A stretch of 64,000 nucleotides of DNA from Cytophagaceae bacterium (GTDB lineage Bacteria > Bacteroidota > Bacteroidia > Cytophagales > UBA9547): positions 1-64,000 of the forward strand of contig JAIYAU010000036.1 in the NCBI GenBank assembly GCA_027488865.1. The letters are read 5' to 3'. Positions 1 through 7,383 of this stretch are shown in pieces; position 1 is the stretch's first letter, and each line of letters begins with the position of its first letter. Position numbers and translations under genes: made by a program. The notes beneath the pieces are model-generated. The model did no database searches. It was not told the DNA's origin and was given only the letters and a program-made list of their open reading frames with translations.

Positions 1-9
1 ATGTTTGCA

Positions 10-28
10 TTTTTTTTTTTTTTTTTTT
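10..28. repeat. Poly-T tract of 19 nt
   Basis: An uninterrupted run of 19 T lies near the window edge, 45 bases upstream of the first gene. Two other runs of 17-18 T occur in this window, both inside genes (bamA and pyrB). This one is intergenic as far as the window shows. It could be a slippage-prone spacer or a consensus error at a low-coverage point; the sequence alone cannot tell which. Confidence 0.9.
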
Positions 29-73
29 AGAGGGGAAAGGATTGCGAAAACGTAAAAATTAAGATTTAAACCA

Positions 74-607
74 ATGAAATACAAGGACTTTCCTAAATTA
101 CTCCGCTCCCCATTGCTTAATTACGGATTAAGTGGCAAGTTTGGCAACTGGGTTTTTCGCCAACAAAATGGCCGTACAGTTTTTTATGCGAGATACCAAG
201 GCCCTGTTTCCAACACCCCTGCCCAGCAGAAAAGTCGCAGCAAATTCCGCGACGCGGTACATTATGCCAACCAAGCCATGTTAGTGCCTGAAATCAAGGC
301 GGAATACGCAGCCATTGCCAAGAAGAAAAAGAAGAAAAATGTACATCTATTGGCCACCCAGTACTTCCTCAAGGGCATCCACATCCCCTTGCCCGTGCCA
401 CCGCGCGTGACCAAATATGCCAATTGGGAAGAAATTTTGAGGGAAATACACCAGATGCAGTCCTTAGCACCGAGCAAGCGCAGAAGAAGGCAAAAGAGTT
501 CACTGGGCAGAAAATCAACTAAAGCCCCGATTCCAAGAAAGGCGCACCATGGAGACGCCAAGCAAGGCAAATGTGTAGGCTACCTAGGCAGTTACAACAC
601 GACCTGA
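74..607 (+). CDS. Hypothetical basic protein, unusually G+C-rich
   Basis: The product is 177 aa, starting at an ATG, with no signal peptide or membrane segment. It is strongly basic: a run of lysines sits near residues 83-88 and the last 45 residues are rich in Arg, Lys and Ser. The N-terminal half has an SGKFGNWVFRQQNG-type segment followed by a PAQQKSRSKFRDA segment, a layout that loosely recalls small Bacteroidota proteins of the DUF6266 kind; I would not assign it on this basis. Codon and base use is visibly richer in G and C than in any neighbour, which suggests separate origin. Function unknown. The basic tail would fit nucleic-acid binding, but that is inference. Confidence 0.6.
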   Translation: MKYKDFPKLLRSPLLNYGLSGKFGNWVFRQQNGRTVFYARYQGPVSNTPAQQKSRSKFRDAVHYANQAMLVPEIKAEYAAIAKKKKKKNVHLLATQYFLKGIHIPLPVPPRVTKYANWEEILREIHQMQSLAPSKRRRRQKSSLGRKSTKAPIPRKAHHGDAKQGKCVGYLGSYNTT

Positions 608-909
608 TGGGTAAATTCAAGTGAGCTATTTTTACAAAAAAAAGTTTGCACAAAGCTCCAAAATTTGCAGCCGTTGGCTTTGGCAGGTTAGGTGGTAAAA
701 TAAAAGGGATAAAAGGATTGAAAATGTGAATGGGGTTGAATAATTTTGGGGAAGGTTAAGCGAGACGATTAAGTGTAAATTGGTACATGAGAGGCGCTTG
801 CACCAAAGGGGGTCTCGGATAAACCCGAAATAACCGCAAGTTTTATAAACAAACGCAATATTTGCGTAAGTAGAGATGTTATGCTCAATAAAATTAAAGA
901 GATACAACT
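608..909. other. Intergenic region preceding the cassette-like genes
   Basis: This 302-base stretch has no convincing gene. A 91-codon minus-strand frame (632-907) has no recognisable domain and is composed like non-coding DNA. What can be seen is a short inverted pair CGAGAC/GTCTCG (about 760 and 811) and, at the right end, an attC-like hairpin described separately (831-884). Confidence 0.6.
831..884. other. attC-like site 1 (short)
   Basis: The element begins with TAAC (831) and ends with GTTATGC (878-884), whose first bases are the complement of the opening ones. Between them a perfect 6-bp stem ACGCAA/TTGCGT (853-867, 3-nt loop) forms the tip. Integron attC sites are imperfect palindromes bounded by RYYYAAC and GTTRRRY boxes; here the AAC and GTT cores are present but the flanking bases deviate. 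It lies 25 bases before the next start codon. No integrase gene is visible in the window. Confidence 0.4.
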
Positions 910-1542
910 ATGAACGAGAAAGAAATAGCAGAATTAGCTTTAGAAAATAGAAAGCTATTTTTTGAAATAATAAAATGGACTATCCTATCACTAGGAGTTG
1001 TAATCTCATTTTGGATAATTGATGTTGGAAAACTTCAGCTGGAAGAGAAAAGAGCATCTAATGAAAACAAAAAAAACCTATTAAATGCCTATTTAGAGGC
1101 TACAGAAACACCAGATCCTGATTTGTGGCTAAGAAAATTAAGGTTGATTAAGGCTCTATCGGATAAAAATGTAACTGATATGAAATCTTGGGCTACACAA
1201 GAGGAAAAATACATTAAGGAAGTAAGTGCTTTAGTAGTGCTATATCAAGAGACAATGAAAGTTGCTTCAGTACTTTCAAATAGAGACCAATTTCAAGCAG
1301 ATGAATGGAAAAAATCAAGAAATCGATTTTATGAACTCTATCATGGCGACTTAGTATTTTTTGGTGAAAGTAAAAAAGTAGAAGATGCAATGGTTAAATT
1401 CAAGAAAAGCTTTGAAGCAATTACCAAAAGCAAACAAAAAAATTGGGATGGATTAGACCAGGAATTATTAATGCTAGTAATAACCCTGTCAGAGGAAACC
1501 GAAAAATTAAAACGTGAGCATAACATTGTGTATAAACAATAG
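910..1542 (+). CDS. Membrane-anchored hypothetical protein
   Basis: The product is 210 aa. A single hydrophobic segment (residues about 20-40, rich in I, L, V and W) follows a short charged N-terminus with no cleavage site, so the protein is probably anchored in the inner membrane with one helix. The remainder is highly charged (Lys/Glu) and looks almost entirely helical, with possible coiled coil at about 45-60 and 185-205. I recognise no enzyme motif. It stands alone between two attC-like palindromes, as expected of a single-gene cassette. Function unknown. Confidence 0.7.
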   Translation: MNEKEIAELALENRKLFFEIIKWTILSLGVVISFWIIDVGKLQLEEKRASNENKKNLLNAYLEATETPDPDLWLRKLRLIKALSDKNVTDMKSWATQEEKYIKEVSALVVLYQETMKVASVLSNRDQFQADEWKKSRNRFYELYHGDLVFFGESKKVEDAMVKFKKSFEAITKSKQKNWDGLDQELLMLVITLSEETEKLKREHNIVYKQ

Positions 1543-1549
1543 TGGCTTC

Positions 1550-1636
1550 AGTGCTAAGTTCGAAACATAAAAACATAAATAAAAGGTCTGTACCATCAAA
1601 CAGTTTATTGGTTTGAAATCCGCTACTACTTTATGT
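1550..1636. other. attC-like site 2 (degenerate)
   Basis: Left arm AGTGCTAAGTTCGAAAC (1550-1566) pairs imperfectly with the complement of GGTTTGAAATCCGCTACT (1610-1627). The site ends in TTTATGT rather than GTTATGT, and the ATG of the following gene falls inside this box. It is the weakest of the four complete palindromes in the array and may be a decayed site. Confidence 0.3.
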
Positions 1637-2169
1637 CAATAGAGAAATTAAAATATCCGATAGGTAAGTTTAGCAAACCAACAGTAATAACGAAAGACAT
1701 CTTAAAAGAATGGATTTCTGATATTTCCACTTTTCATAAAAGACTTTTAAGCGAAGTTATAAATTTGACAGACGAGGAACTTGACACTCCATACAGATCA
1801 GACGGTTGGACAATTAGACAAGTAATTCATCATTGTGCCGACAGTCATATGAACAGTTTAACTCGCTTAAAACTTGCATTGACAGAAGACCAACCAACAA
1901 TAAAACCATATTTTGAAGAACGTTGGGCTGAACTAATTGACACCAAAAGTATGCCCATCCAACCTTCTTTGAAAATGATTGAAGGGATTCACGAAAGATG
2001 GGCAGTGTTATTAAATAATTTGACGGACGAGCAATTTGGAAGAATTTTTATTCATCCTGAACACGGAAAAACTTTTAGAGTTGACGAAAATATAGGAGTT
2101 TATGCTTGGCATTGTAACCATCATCTTGCACATATAACTGAAACAAAGAAAAGAAATAATTGGACCTAA
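1633..2169 (+). CDS. DinB/YfiT-like putative metal-dependent hydrolase
   Basis: The product is 178 aa. It has the DinB-superfamily four-helix-bundle pattern of the YfiT/BstA group: an N-terminal PIGKF motif, the histidine of a GWTIRQVIHHCADSH segment near residue 70, and a C-terminal WHCNHHLAHI segment near residue 160 that supplies the other His ligands of the family metal site. Relatives include bacillithiol-S-transferases and putative metal-dependent hydrolases; the substrate cannot be read from sequence. Length is typical of the family. It sits as a lone gene in the cassette-like array, with its start codon inside the preceding palindrome. Confidence 0.8.
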   Translation: MSIEKLKYPIGKFSKPTVITKDILKEWISDISTFHKRLLSEVINLTDEELDTPYRSDGWTIRQVIHHCADSHMNSLTRLKLALTEDQPTIKPYFEERWAELIDTKSMPIQPSLKMIEGIHERWAVLLNNLTDEQFGRIFIHPEHGKTFRVDENIGVYAWHCNHHLAHITETKKRNNWT

Positions 2170-2281
2170 GAATTAAAAATAAAAGACAGAACAAAGTCCG
2201 AACCGCTAACCAGTTGTAAGCCATACTAAAAGTCAATAGACACCAGCATATTGATAACAAAATTAAACGAACGATTTACTA
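2170..2281. other. Spacer with a possible partial attC-like arm
   Basis: The spacer contains CGCTAACCAGTTGTAAGC (about 2204-2221), which resembles a left attC arm. I could not find a matching right arm or a GTTATG box before the next gene. It could be a remnant of a recombination site or plain spacer. Confidence 0.2.
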
Positions 2282-2956
2282 ATGGGATTAAAAAGTTTTA
2301 TTAAATATGGATTTTCCAAGTCACTTTTAGTATTATTGATAGTGATGATAATTGTTTCCTGCAAAATTGAAAGAAAAAACACCAGTAAAAATAATGTACA
2401 AACTGTGGATAATGTTAGTTTTTTAAATAGAGTACCATCATTTTCTTATATTTTCTTTCAAGGCAATCACGTTGATAAGATAGTTTCATTTTTAACGAAA
2501 GTTGATTATCAATTACTATCCAGAGAAACTTTAAGTGGTACTTTTAATAGCGTTTATAAAGATTTAGAAAACATGTCGGACGATGGTACGATTGTAAAAA
2601 AAGGGATATTCTTTAAAGATGGATATACAGTACTTATTGACCCGGAAATGGTTGTTGGTACTTATGAGAAAGAATTGGTTGATTTGTCAAAAGAAATAGA
2701 TAATCTCATAGTTGTAGCGATTTGGGAAAGGTATTCACAGACCACAGCATTAGTTAAAATAACTAAAAATGGATTGGAGTCTCGAACCTACTTGACTGTT
2801 GGACAAGATCCAGTTGATAATGTAAATACAAACAAGCTTCTAGAAAAATATAATACTGAAACTGGATTGTTTCTGGTATTGGATGAATTAAAAATACCAT
2901 ATAAAACATTGTTTGGGGACAATATGAATTTGGATGTATTGACACTTAAAGAATAA
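2282..2956 (+). CDS. Hypothetical lipoprotein
   Basis: The product is 224 aa. A basic N-terminus, a hydrophobic stretch (residues about 14-27) and an IIVSC lipobox predict a lipoprotein with the acylated Cys at about residue 27. The mature part is mixed alpha/beta in character with no motif I know. A KLLEKYNTETGLFLVLDELKI-like segment occurs near the C-terminus. It is flanked by a spacer with a partial attC-like arm and by the best attC-like site (2963-3096), so it probably belongs to the cassette array. Function unknown. Confidence 0.7.
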   Translation: MGLKSFIKYGFSKSLLVLLIVMIIVSCKIERKNTSKNNVQTVDNVSFLNRVPSFSYIFFQGNHVDKIVSFLTKVDYQLLSRETLSGTFNSVYKDLENMSDDGTIVKKGIFFKDGYTVLIDPEMVVGTYEKELVDLSKEIDNLIVVAIWERYSQTTALVKITKNGLESRTYLTVGQDPVDNVNTNKLLEKYNTETGLFLVLDELKIPYKTLFGDNMNLDVLTLKE

Positions 2957-2962
2957 AGTACA

Positions 2963-3096
2963 GCTTAACCAACAGGTGTTATAATAATTTGCCGTTACAG
3001 TAGGTTATTCAAAGGTTTAGCTACTATTAAACTTAGGTATACCTTGATAGATAATCGCTTTGAAAACGGCAACTTTTCATACCACCAACGTTATGT
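2963..3096. other. attC-like site 3 (best example)
   Basis: The element opens with GCTTAAC (2963-2969), an exact match to the RYYYAAC box of integron attC sites, and closes with GTTATGT (3090-3096). The arms pair over about 30 bases with small bulges: TAAC, GGTG, TAT and TTGCCGTT on the left (the last at 2989-2996) answer AACGGCAA (3065-3072), ATA, CACC and GTTA on the right. The centre, about 68 nt, is a variable terminal structure. Long imperfect palindromes with conserved ends and unpaired extra bases are the hallmark of attC hairpins. Confidence 0.5.
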
Positions 3097-3145
3097 GCAA
3101 GCATAGCGGACGACACAAACAACAACAACAATAAAACACAGAAAT

Positions 3146-3739
3146 ATGAATTTTGGCTTTGCAGAACAAATAAATCCAGACCTTGAAAAACTTGACTTTG
3201 AAAAAGCTATTTCAATTGGTGAGACTGAACTTAAGAAACTACCTACGACTGACTTTCATTCAATAATTGGTAAAACCCTGAGAGTACAAGCTGAAAGTTT
3301 AGCCGCTTGGGTTGACAACTTCTATAAAATCGCTTCAAAGAAACTTGACATAAAATCACTTTACTTTGAAATGAATGAGTTCGACATTAACACAGACACT
3401 TGGTATATTGACACTTTTGCTTATAGCCAAAACGGTGGACTTGACCTTGAAGATATGGATTGGCTTGGTGATTTTGAAGCTGACAGCCAATCTGAAACTG
3501 AAACGGTATTCCAAATAGAAGGACTTGAAAAGTTGCAGACCGCTTTTGAGTCAATAGAACTCGACACAGATTACTTACAGGACTCAAGAGATTGGTGCGA
3601 ACAGATCATTATAGCAAAGTTTATGGAATTAATGAGAACTGCTCACTTGACAGCAAAACAAAAGGGGTATTCTTGGGCGACAACTCCAATTTATTTCACC
3701 GAACATTCGTATGATTTTGTAGTGAAATCAGAAAACTAA
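3146..3739 (+). CDS. Hypothetical acidic cytoplasmic protein
   Basis: The product is 197 aa, with no signal peptide or membrane segment. It is strongly acidic, with many Asp and Glu in a stretch from about residue 90 to 150. I recognise no domain. It is the only gene between two well-formed attC-like palindromes, with 49 bases from the left site to the start and a few bases from the stop to the right site, matching the one-gene-one-attC layout of integron cassettes. Function unknown. Confidence 0.65.
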   Translation: MNFGFAEQINPDLEKLDFEKAISIGETELKKLPTTDFHSIIGKTLRVQAESLAAWVDNFYKIASKKLDIKSLYFEMNEFDINTDTWYIDTFAYSQNGGLDLEDMDWLGDFEADSQSETETVFQIEGLEKLQTAFESIELDTDYLQDSRDWCEQIIIAKFMELMRTAHLTAKQKGYSWATTPIYFTEHSYDFVVKSEN

Positions 3740-3752
3740 GTAATGACAATGG

Positions 3753-3887
3753 AACGAATTTCAGCACCTACAAGAAATTGGCGGTTCAGTGGTTAAATGA
3801 AGTTTTGTGCTTCGTATTAAGTTCAGTGATGGCAGACAGATTAGTGTTCCAAATCGCCACCTTCGGGGTAGCTGTAAATCGTTATGT
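3753..3887. other. attC-like site 4
   Basis: The left arm starts AACGAATTTCAGC (3753-3765) and continues through CTACAAGAAATTGGCGGTT; the right arm (3851-3884) is its imperfect complement and ends in GTTATGT (3881-3887). Arms match over roughly 33 bases with a few bulged or mismatched positions. The closing GTTATGTG octamer is shared with site 3 (3090-3097). The next gene starts 8 bases after the site. Confidence 0.45.
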
Positions 3888-3895
3888 GACATAAT

Positions 3896-4738
3896 ATGAA
3901 GACACCACAAGAAAACACGAGCAAACTAATCAGTTATTGGTTAAGACACAATCCGCAAGACGCAGAGCTTCAAGTGGACGAATTTGGTTGGGCAAGACTT
4001 GACGCAGTTTTAAAAACTTTGTCAGAGAACAATATTCGAATGAGTATTGACGAATTAATTGAACTTAACAACTCATTTGATAAAATACGTTGGGAAATTG
4101 ACATAGAAAAAAATCAAATAAGAGCAACACATGGACATTCTTTTCCCATACTCATTGAAGACAAAATACAAAATCCACCTGAAAAATTATATCACGGAAC
4201 AGCAGTTTCTTCTCTTACAAATATTATAAAGAATGGGTTACAACCAATGGATAGGCAATTTGTCCATTTATCAGATAACATAGAACCTGCCAAAATTGTA
4301 GCCAAACGACACGGAAAACCATTTATCATAGAAATTGGCACAGAAGAACTAATAAAAGATGGTTGGATATTTTACAAGACCAGTGACAATGTTTGGTTGA
4401 CAACAAAAATACCTACAAAATATTTAAGTTTTGAACCGTGGCGTCCAACCGATGACAAAGAAGGTTTTAGTATAAGAGAACTTAAAAGAGAAATTGGCAA
4501 TAGAAAATCTCATTTTTTGTACGAACATTTAGACAATTTGGAGTTGGTTTGGAATACAGGAGTTTGTGATGACACGTTATTCGAAGACAAAATAACAGGA
4601 AAATATTATATGGTTCATTTGACTTACACAAGTCTAGAACAAGAAATTGATGGTTACCCTAGAATTAACATCTACAATTCATTTGGAGACTGGCTTGAAA
4701 ACGGTTTGTACAAGGACCAAAAAAACTATTATGAATAG
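3896..4738 (+). CDS. kptA: RNA 2'-phosphotransferase (Tpt1/KptA) with C-terminal extension
   Basis: The product is 280 aa. Residues 1 to about 182 are a KptA/Tpt1 domain: SYWLRHNP (R17-H18 of the family LRH motif), the RATHGHS segment near residue 80, YHGT with H100, and RQFVHLS. The family removes an internal RNA 2'-phosphate using NAD+, releasing ADP-ribose 1'',2''-cyclic phosphate; the bacterial substrate is not settled. Usual length is about 180 aa, so residues 183-280 are an added domain without an obvious relative, containing GFSIRELKREIG and a NIYNSFGDWLENG segment. It is the last gene of the cassette-like array and starts 8 bases after an attC-like site. Confidence 0.85.
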   Translation: MKTPQENTSKLISYWLRHNPQDAELQVDEFGWARLDAVLKTLSENNIRMSIDELIELNNSFDKIRWEIDIEKNQIRATHGHSFPILIEDKIQNPPEKLYHGTAVSSLTNIIKNGLQPMDRQFVHLSDNIEPAKIVAKRHGKPFIIEIGTEELIKDGWIFYKTSDNVWLTTKIPTKYLSFEPWRPTDDKEGFSIRELKREIGNRKSHFLYEHLDNLELVWNTGVCDDTLFEDKITGKYYMVHLTYTSLEQEIDGYPRINIYNSFGDWLENGLYKDQKNYYE

Positions 4739-4858
4739 AAATTTCTAACTATATCACATTGAACCAAAAGATGAACTAGCTTAAATATCACTAACATTTA
4801 TCCTCGCAAATCAATTTTTTTATTTAATTGCATGGTCTTTGATTTTAATTGTTGAGTC

Positions 4859-6898
4859 GTGATAAAAAATGTAATAAGATGTGTCCTGTGTATTTTCGTG
4901 TACCAAGCTTATGCGCAGCAGGATATGAGTTTTGACCAGCTTATTAATACTAGTATTGAACGCTACAATGACAATAAGCTTAAGAGCATACCCTATTTAA
5001 AGGAAATTTTAAAATATGAACCCCATTCTTCAAAGGCAAAATTGTTACTCACGTTGGCATCTTATGAATCCTATGGTATAGACTCAGCCTTGTATTGGCA
5101 TGATATGAAATTTCCAGGGAATAGAATCAGCTCGAGTCAATTCGACGAACAAATACAATATAATTTCCCTATTTCAGAAGTAGTGGCCAATTATCGTTTA
5201 TACGGCAGCTTTATTTCTAACGAACAAAAGACAGAACTGCTAAATGAAAAAAAGATGCCAGCCATTCACTCATTTCCGGCCTATAATCAAGCAGACAGCC
5301 TTCAAGGTGGCCTAAGACCAGAACGTACCTGTTTCGATGTTAAACACTATGACCTCGACATCGAATTGGCAAAAGGCAAAAATTCCATTAAGGGCAAAAA
5401 CATCATTAGTCTGGAGGTTATAGAAAATACATCTCGCATCCAACTCGACCTTTTTGCATACCTCTCCATTGACGAAATTGCGCTGCAAGGTATTCCGCTA
5501 CAATACAAAAGAGTTAAAAATGCCGTATTTATTGATTTCACCAAGCCGCTATTGAAGGGTGAAAAGCATAAGATAACAATAAAATACCACGGTAAGGTGC
5601 CAAAGGCAATCATGCCCCCATGGAAGGGCGGCTTCGTAATAAAAAAGGATCATGAAGGGTATGCTTGGCAAGGGGTGACCTGTGAACACCTTGGGGCAAG
5701 TAGCTGGTGGCCTAACAAGGACTACCTAGCAGACAAACCCGATTCTATGACCATACAAATTACTGTGCCTAAAAAACTGGTAGCCGTCGCCAACGGTGAT
5801 TTGGTAAATGAAATCACCATTGACTCCAAAAAGAAATATACTTGGAAGGTAGAATACCCTATTAACAATTACAATGTTACGTTTTATGTGGGTAGGTTCA
5901 AGCATTTTTCTGATTTCTTGGAAGGAAATCCTAGTAAAAGGCTGGATTATTATGTGTTGCCCTATCATGAAAAAATGGCCCAAAAACATTTTAAGCAAAC
6001 ACAGGAGATTTTGAAATTTTATGAAGAAACCTTTGGTGAATACCCTTTTTGGCGTGATGGTTTTGCATTGGTAGAATCGCCCTATGAGGGAATGGAACAT
6101 CAATCAGCCATCGCTTATGGATCTGGATTTGTTTCCAACGAAAACCAAGATCGGTATAAAAACAAGTTTTTTATTTACGATTATATTATTGTTCATGAGG
6201 CAGCTCATGAATGGTGGGGTAATGTGATCACCGTAGATGATATGGCTGATGTATGGCTACACGAAGGCTTTGCTACTTATGCCGAGATGCTTTTTATGGA
6301 ACGGACTTTGGGCTATGATGCCTATCAAGATGAACTCGCCAATAAACGTAAAGAAATAAATCATCTCCTACCCATCGTGGGGTATCGTGGTGTCAACGAC
6401 AATGCTTTTGCTGGCTGGGATATTTATGACAAAGGGGCCAATGTTTTGCACAACTTGAGGTGTATAGTAAACAATGACAGCCTCTTTATTGGACTTCTTC
6501 AAAGTTTTATAAAAACCTATCAACAAAAACCCGTAAATACTACCATCTTTATAACATTTGTTAGCCAATATTTAAAAAAGGGCATGAACCCCTTCTTTAC
6601 CACCATGTTGTATCAGGCCAGCTTGCCGGTACTTAAATATGAAACTATAAAAAAGGGTACTAAAAAAGGTATTAGATACCGATGGGAAAACGTAACGGCT
6701 GGCTTTGAGATGCCATTTGGGGTGGTGATTGATGGTTCATTTGGCGAGCGAATAGTTGCGAGCTCAAACTGGCAAGAACGATATTTCGAAAATGCCAATT
6801 CCTTTTTTATCCCACAAGGATGGCATCCAGACCATAAGATGCTACCTGCCAATAGTTTCACCATGTTTTCATTTCAACAGCCATTGTCTATTAAATAG
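4859..6898 (+). CDS. Secreted M1-family zinc aminopeptidase
   Basis: The product is 679 aa. A GTG start is chosen because it preserves a signal peptide (residues 1-19, ending AYAQ); the next in-frame ATG falls after it. The gluzincin site is complete: HEAAH at 446-450 with zinc ligand Glu469 in WLHEGFATY. The exopeptidase substrate motif appears as GMEHQ (411-415) in place of the classic GAMEN. The N-terminal half has the beta-saddle of M1 enzymes. The protein should act in the periplasm or at the cell surface, removing N-terminal residues from peptides. No type IX sorting tail is evident. It is a single gene with gaps on both sides. Confidence 0.9.
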   Translation: MIKNVIRCVLCIFVYQAYAQQDMSFDQLINTSIERYNDNKLKSIPYLKEILKYEPHSSKAKLLLTLASYESYGIDSALYWHDMKFPGNRISSSQFDEQIQYNFPISEVVANYRLYGSFISNEQKTELLNEKKMPAIHSFPAYNQADSLQGGLRPERTCFDVKHYDLDIELAKGKNSIKGKNIISLEVIENTSRIQLDLFAYLSIDEIALQGIPLQYKRVKNAVFIDFTKPLLKGEKHKITIKYHGKVPKAIMPPWKGGFVIKKDHEGYAWQGVTCEHLGASSWWPNKDYLADKPDSMTIQITVPKKLVAVANGDLVNEITIDSKKKYTWKVEYPINNYNVTFYVGRFKHFSDFLEGNPSKRLDYYVLPYHEKMAQKHFKQTQEILKFYEETFGEYPFWRDGFALVESPYEGMEHQSAIAYGSGFVSNENQDRYKNKFFIYDYIIVHEAAHEWWGNVITVDDMADVWLHEGFATYAEMLFMERTLGYDAYQDELANKRKEINHLLPIVGYRGVNDNAFAGWDIYDKGANVLHNLRCIVNNDSLFIGLLQSFIKTYQQKPVNTTIFITFVSQYLKKGMNPFFTTMLYQASLPVLKYETIKKGTKKGIRYRWENVTAGFEMPFGVVIDGSFGERIVASSNWQERYFENANSFFIPQGWHPDHKMLPANSFTMFSFQQPLSIK

Positions 6899-7021
6899 GA
6901 GTTCTTTGGAGGCATGGTCAATTCCCGCCGTATAATTCTACAAGAGCAACCCAACTTCACAGCCAGGTGGCAAGCGAATACATTGGTGGTATCTTATATT
7001 TCGAATTTTCTAGCGTAACGT

Positions 7022-7042
7022 AATGAAATTTAGCATTTCATT
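7022..7042. repeat. Hairpin AATGAAAT/ATTTCATT
   Basis: A perfect 8-bp inverted repeat (7022-7029 with 7035-7042) with a 5-nt loop. There is no T-tract immediately after it, so it is not a classic terminator. It lies 20 bases before a second hairpin and may be part of a REP-like intergenic element. Confidence 0.55.
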
Positions 7043-7061
7043 TACAACCTTGAATTTTTGG

Positions 7062-7089
7062 TTACTTTTTGTTGCAAGACAAAAAGTAA
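7062..7089. repeat. Hairpin TTACTTTTTGT/ACAAAAAGTAA
   Basis: A perfect 11-bp inverted repeat (7062-7072 with 7079-7089) with the 6-nt loop TGCAAG. Because the arms are A- and T-rich, it could end transcription in either direction, but it lies about 160 bases after the peptidase stop. It looks like a dispersed intergenic palindrome. Confidence 0.65.
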
Positions 7090-7383
7090 GAAAATTTGCA
7101 CAGGAATCACGACTGTTAATATTATAAATTTTCAAGATATACAAAGTATAATTCGCTCATGCATAAAATCGTTTTAATACATTCTATGCCAGTTTATACC
7201 GTTTGTGGCTGTTCACGGTTTTCTTTAAATGGTTCTATAGACATATTTCACCATTTTAGCCTTTATTTTTAACATATAAGGGTATTTAAATAAATAAGAA
7301 TTTGTAAATTACTGTTCGATTTAGTTATTTTAATATTTTAAATTTAACCTTAATATCTTTTTACCCACCCTTTAGGATTTAAT

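Larger units (their letters stand above)
6899..7383. other. Intergenic region with paired hairpins
   Basis: This 485-base gap has no supported gene. It contains two hairpins, listed separately (7022-7042 and 7062-7089), and is otherwise AT-rich. I found no clean TAnnTTTG promoter box ahead of the next gene. Confidence 0.6.

Noticed and set aside
262..570. Minus-strand frame of 102 codons opposite the first gene
   Set aside because: Fully inside the plus-strand gene, with a run of Phe from the antisense of the Lys run; a shadow.
632..907. Minus-strand frame of 91 codons in the 608-909 gap
   Set aside because: No domain, no promoter, Leu/Phe-rich composition typical of translated AT-rich spacer, and it overlaps the attC-like hairpin.
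831..3887. CRISPR array or IS remnants in the gaps between the cassette-like genes
   Set aside because: The palindromes are not regularly spaced direct repeats, and no transposase fragments were seen.
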